64,000 nt of DNA. Source: Curtobacterium sp. 458 (GTDB lineage: Bacteria; Actinomycetota; Actinomycetes; Actinomycetales; Microbacteriaceae). Below the pieces are notes generated by a model that worked only from the letters and a program-made list of their open reading frames with translations, did not search any database and was not told the DNA's origin. Each line of letters begins with the position of its first letter. Within the stretch, counting starts at the first letter, position 1. The stretch covers positions 1,190,072-1,254,071 of the forward strand of contig NZ_CP129104.1 in the NCBI RefSeq assembly GCF_030406605.1. The letters run 5' to 3'. Of the stretch, positions 61,279-64,000 are shown in pieces. The translations under genes were made by a program, and so were the position numbers.

Positions 61279-61739
61279 GCGACGAGAAGAACGAGCGCGT
61301 GCAGGTCCTGAAGCTGCACCACCTCCGCCCGGCCACCGGTGCGAAGAAGGACCGCACCCGTGTGGGTCGCGGTGAGGGCTCGAAGGGCAAGACCGCCGGC
61401 CGCGGTACCAAGGGTCAGAAGGCTCGGTACCAGGTCAAGGTCGGCTTCGAGGGTGGGCAGATGCCGCTGCACATGCGCACCCCGAAGCTCCGCGGGTTCA
61501 AGAACCCGTTCCGTGTCGAGTACCAGGTCGTGAACCTGGACAAGATCGCGGAGCTCTACCCGAACGGTGGCGACGTCACCGTTGCGGACCTGGTGGCCAA
61601 GGGCGCCGTCCGCAAGAACGAGAAGGTCAAGGTTCTCGGTCAGGGCGACATCAACGTGAAGCTCACGGTCTCGGTCGACAAGGTCTCGGCGTCCGCCGCC
61701 GAGAAGATCGCGGCTGCTGGCGGCACCGTCTCCCAGTAA
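61275..61739 (+). CDS. rplO: Ribosomal protein L15
   Basis: The 154-residue L15, a late 50S assembly protein. [40 protein letters not shown] and the closing [11 protein letters not shown] are conserved. A clear hairpin follows, dividing the ribosomal genes from secY. Confidence 0.98.
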   Translation: MSDEKNERVQVLKLHHLRPATGAKKDRTRVGRGEGSKGKTAGRGTKGQKARYQVKVGFEGGQMPLHMRTPKLRGFKNPFRVEYQVVNLDKIAELYPNGGDVTVADLVAKGAVRKNEKVKVLGQGDINVKLTVSVDKVSASAAEKIAAAGGTVSQ

Positions 61740-61746
61740 CCCCCGT

Positions 61747-61778
61747 CGGCGGCCCGTGCGTTTGCGCACGGGCCGCCG
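61747..61778 (+). terminator. Hairpin between rplO and secY
   Basis: CGGCGGCCCGTGCG (61747-61760) pairs exactly with CGCACGGGCCGCCG (61765-61778) around TTTG, followed by TTACGGTTTCC. It should lower or end read-through, so secY may have its own promoter in the 108 bases that follow; I cannot pick one with confidence. Confidence 0.8.
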
Positions 61779-61886
61779 TTACGGTTTCCTTGACAGTGGC
61801 CGGCGTCCGTCGGCCTGGTCGGCCCTGCCGACCGACACCGGAACGGTCGCGTTCGACGGCCCCGGTCCCAGAAGTTCGGAGTCCTC

Positions 61887-63209
61887 GTGTTCAGAGCGGT
61901 CGCGCGCATCATGCGCACCCCAGACCTTCGCAAGAAGATCGGCTTCACCCTCGCGATCATCGCGCTCTTCCGCCTGGGGTCGTACATCCCCGCCCCGTTC
62001 GTCGACTACGCGTCCGTGCAGAGCTGCCTCGCCAGCGCGTCCTCGCAGCAGGGTCTCTACGACCTGATCAACCTCTTCTCCGGCGGCGCGCTGCTGAAGC
62101 TCTCCGTCTTCGCGCTCGGCATCATGCCGTACATCACGTCGTCGATCATCGTGCAGCTCCTGCGCGTGGTCATCCCGCACTTCGACGCCCTCTACAAGGA
62201 GGGCCAGTCCGGTCAGGCCAAGCTGACGCAGTACACGCGCTACCTCACCATCGCGCTCGGTGTCCTGCAGTCCACCACCCTGATCACCGTCGCCCGCTCG
62301 GGTGCCCTGTTCGGCACGAACGCGTCGGCCTCCTGCTCGTCGATCATCTCGAACGACAGCTGGTACGCGATCATGCTGATGGTCATCACCCTGACCGCCG
62401 GCACCGGCCTCATCATGTGGATGGGCGAGCTCGTCACCGAGCGCGGCATCGGCAACGGCATGTCGCTGCTCATCTTCACGTCGATCGCGGCGCAGTTCCC
62501 GTCGGCGCTCTGGGCGATCGAGCAGTCGAACGGCTTCGAGCTGTTCCTGTTCGTGATCCTCGTCGGCCTGGTCATCATGATGGCCGTCGTCTTCGTGGAG
62601 CAGTCGCAGCGGCGCATCCCGGTCCAGTACGCCAAGCGCATGGTCGGGCGTCGGACGTTCGGCGGCAACAACACCTACATCCCGATCAAGGTGAACATGG
62701 CCGGCGTCGTGCCCGTCATCTTCGCCTCGTCGCTGCTGTACCTGCCGGCCCTCGTCGCGCAGTTCAACCAGCCCTCGGACGGCTCCGCGCCGGCCGCGTG
62801 GGTGACCTGGATCCAGAGCAACCTGACCTCGGGTGACAACTGGTTCTACATGGTCCTGTACTTCCTGCTCATCGTCGGGTTCACCTACTTCTACGTCGCG
62901 ATCACCTTCAACCCCGAAGAGGTCGCCGACAACATGAAGAAGTACGGCGGCTTCATCCCGGGCATCCGTGCCGGACGCCCCACCGCCGAGTACCTCGACT
63001 ACGTCCTGACCCGGGTGACGTTGCCCGGTTCGCTCTACCTCGGTCTGATCGCACTCATCCCGCTGGGCGCCCTCGCGTTCTTCGGTGCGAACCAGAACTT
63101 CCCGTTCGGTGGCGCCAGCATCCTCATCATCGTGGGTGTCGGCCTCGAGACCGTGAAGCAGATCGACTCCCAGCTCCAGCAACGTCACTACGAAGGGCTT
63201 CTCCGTTGA
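61887..63209 (+). CDS. secY: Protein translocase subunit SecY
   Basis: The 440-residue channel of the Sec translocon with ten membrane helices. [55 protein letters not shown] and [10 protein letters not shown] at the end are diagnostic. It starts at GTG after CGGAG; a downstream ATG would cut eight residues. The stop overlaps the adk start (TTGA). Confidence 0.98.
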   Translation: MFRAVARIMRTPDLRKKIGFTLAIIALFRLGSYIPAPFVDYASVQSCLASASSQQGLYDLINLFSGGALLKLSVFALGIMPYITSSIIVQLLRVVIPHFDALYKEGQSGQAKLTQYTRYLTIALGVLQSTTLITVARSGALFGTNASASCSSIISNDSWYAIMLMVITLTAGTGLIMWMGELVTERGIGNGMSLLIFTSIAAQFPSALWAIEQSNGFELFLFVILVGLVIMMAVVFVEQSQRRIPVQYAKRMVGRRTFGGNNTYIPIKVNMAGVVPVIFASSLLYLPALVAQFNQPSDGSAPAAWVTWIQSNLTSGDNWFYMVLYFLLIVGFTYFYVAITFNPEEVADNMKKYGGFIPGIRAGRPTAEYLDYVLTRVTLPGSLYLGLIALIPLGALAFFGANQNFPFGGASILIIVGVGLETVKQIDSQLQQRHYEGLLR

Positions 63210-63796
63210 GCGCACGTCTCATCATCGTCGGACCTCCCGGAGCCGGGAAGGGCACGCAGGCCGGCCGCATCGCCGAGGCCTTCGGCGTCCCGGCGATCTC
63301 GACGGGCGACATCTTCCGCAAGAACGTCGCCGAGGGCACCCCGCTCGGCATCGAGGCGAAGAAGCTGATGGACGCCGGTGAGTACGTGCCGGACGAGCTG
63401 ACGAACGAACTCGTGAAGTCGCGGCTGGCCGAGTCGGACGCCGAGCACGGCTTCCTGCTCGACGGCTACCCCCGCACGCTGAACCAGGTCGCGTACCTCG
63501 ACGCGCTGCTGACCGAGCAGGGCACCCAGCTCGACGCCGTCGTGCAGCTCGTCGCGGACCAGGACGAACTCGTCGGTCGGCTCCTCAAGCGCGCGGAGGA
63601 CCAGGGCCGCAGCGACGACAACGAGGACACGATCCGTCGTCGGCAGGAGGTCTACGTCGAGCAGACCGCCCCGATCGTCGGCGCCTACGCCGAGCGTGGG
63701 CTCGTGCTCGACGTCGACGGCCTCGGTGGCATCGACGAGGTCGGCGACCGCATCCAGTCGGCGCTCGCGTCCCGCGGGCTCACCGCGGGCGTCTGA
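63206..63796 (+). CDS. adk: Adenylate kinase
   Basis: The 196-residue enzyme that interconverts ATP plus AMP and two ADP. P-loop [16 protein letters not shown] (residues 9-24), [10 protein letters not shown], the [16 protein letters not shown] site and the short LID form ([20 protein letters not shown]) without zinc cysteines are visible. TTG start overlapping the secY stop (TTGA). The secY-adk-map order is standard. Confidence 0.97.
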   Translation: MSARLIIVGPPGAGKGTQAGRIAEAFGVPAISTGDIFRKNVAEGTPLGIEAKKLMDAGEYVPDELTNELVKSRLAESDAEHGFLLDGYPRTLNQVAYLDALLTEQGTQLDAVVQLVADQDELVGRLLKRAEDQGRSDDNEDTIRRRQEVYVEQTAPIVGAYAERGLVLDVDGLGGIDEVGDRIQSALASRGLTAGV

Positions 63797-63803
63797 CCCC
63801 GAA

Positions 63804-64000
63804 GTGGTCCGCTTCCGCAGGCCCTCCGTCTACAAGACGCCGGAGGAGCTCCGCGCCATGGTGCGCCCGGGGCTGCTCACGGCACAGGCGCTCGACGCGG
63901 TGCGCGCCGCGGTCCGCCCCGGCATCACGACCGGTGAACTCGACGCGATCGCGGAGCGGACCATCCGCGACGGTGGTGGCGTACCGAACTTCCAGCTCGT
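63804..64000 (+). CDS. map: Methionine aminopeptidase, 5' end only
   Basis: The first 65 residues of a type I methionyl aminopeptidase, which removes the initiator Met from new proteins. It begins at GTG seven bases after adk and reads VVRFRRPSVYKTPEELRAM, then VRPGITTGELDAIAERTIRD and GGVPNFQL. The metal-binding residues lie beyond the window edge. Position after adk supports the call. Confidence 0.93.
   Translation, partial: MVRFRRPSVYKTPEELRAMVRPGLLTAQALDAVRAAVRPGITTGELDAIAERTIRDGGGVPNFQL

Overview
The window is about 70% G+C and gene-dense, with GTG, ATG and several TTG starts and many 4-bp ATGA/GTGA overlaps. Protein sequences, gene order and terminator style all point to a high-GC actinobacterium of the family Microbacteriaceae; Curtobacterium is my best guess, from memory of similar proteins and not from a search. 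I saw no rRNA, tRNA, CRISPR array, insertion sequence or phage gene.

Layout. (1) 1-7,883: one end of a type VII (ESX/WXG100-like) secretion locus. A minus-strand operon encodes an exported Ig-like protein, a large FHA plus three-ATPase EccC/EssC-type motor, a zinc-ribbon/FHA protein and a gene cut by the window edge; a divergent pair encodes a membrane protein and a lipoprotein. (2) 8,004-15,198: housekeeping and regulatory genes: a CGNR zinc-finger regulator, a SprT-like metalloprotein overlapping a TPR-type protein, a Tyr/Gln-rich membrane protein, a spermidine-synthase-like methyltransferase-fold protein, a membrane protein overlapping a two-component system, and a small membrane protein. 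(3) 15,267-23,013: rpoB-rpoC with promoter and a strong terminator. (4) 23,121-24,842: small membrane protein, VOC protein and tandem-GNAT protein. (5) 25,024-37,810: a type IV pilus locus, pilB-pilT-pilC-pilin-three minor pilin-like genes-pilD-pilM-pilN-pilO, divided by hairpins around the major pilin gene. (6) 37,911-40,616: three membrane proteins and a block of about 40-bp tandem repeats. (7) 40,698-45,320: str operon (rpsL-rpsG-fusA-tuf). (8) 45,464-51,748: accessory stretch between tuf and rpsJ with a small antitoxin-family protein, a giant LAFTG-anchored repeat protein, a type IB topoisomerase and a DarT-like ADP-ribosyltransferase candidate. (9) 52,222 to the end: S10 and spc operons, rpsJ through secY-adk-map, with the map gene cut by the window edge.

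How the parts work together. Regions 3, 7 and 9 form the core transcription/translation block. Into it are set two surface-function modules, the pilus (5) and the cell-wall adhesin (8), and the edge of a secretion system (1) lies nearby. The pilus set has an extension motor, a retraction motor, platform, pilins, prepilin peptidase and inner-membrane alignment proteins but no PilQ secretin, as expected for a cell without an outer membrane.

The items I would look at first are the orphan DarT-like gene, the EssC-like FHA fusion with arginine in place of lysine in two Walker A motifs, the pilus locus with its long PilT extension and large minor pilins, the repeat block ahead of rpsL, and the LAFTG adhesin bracketed by near-identical hairpins.
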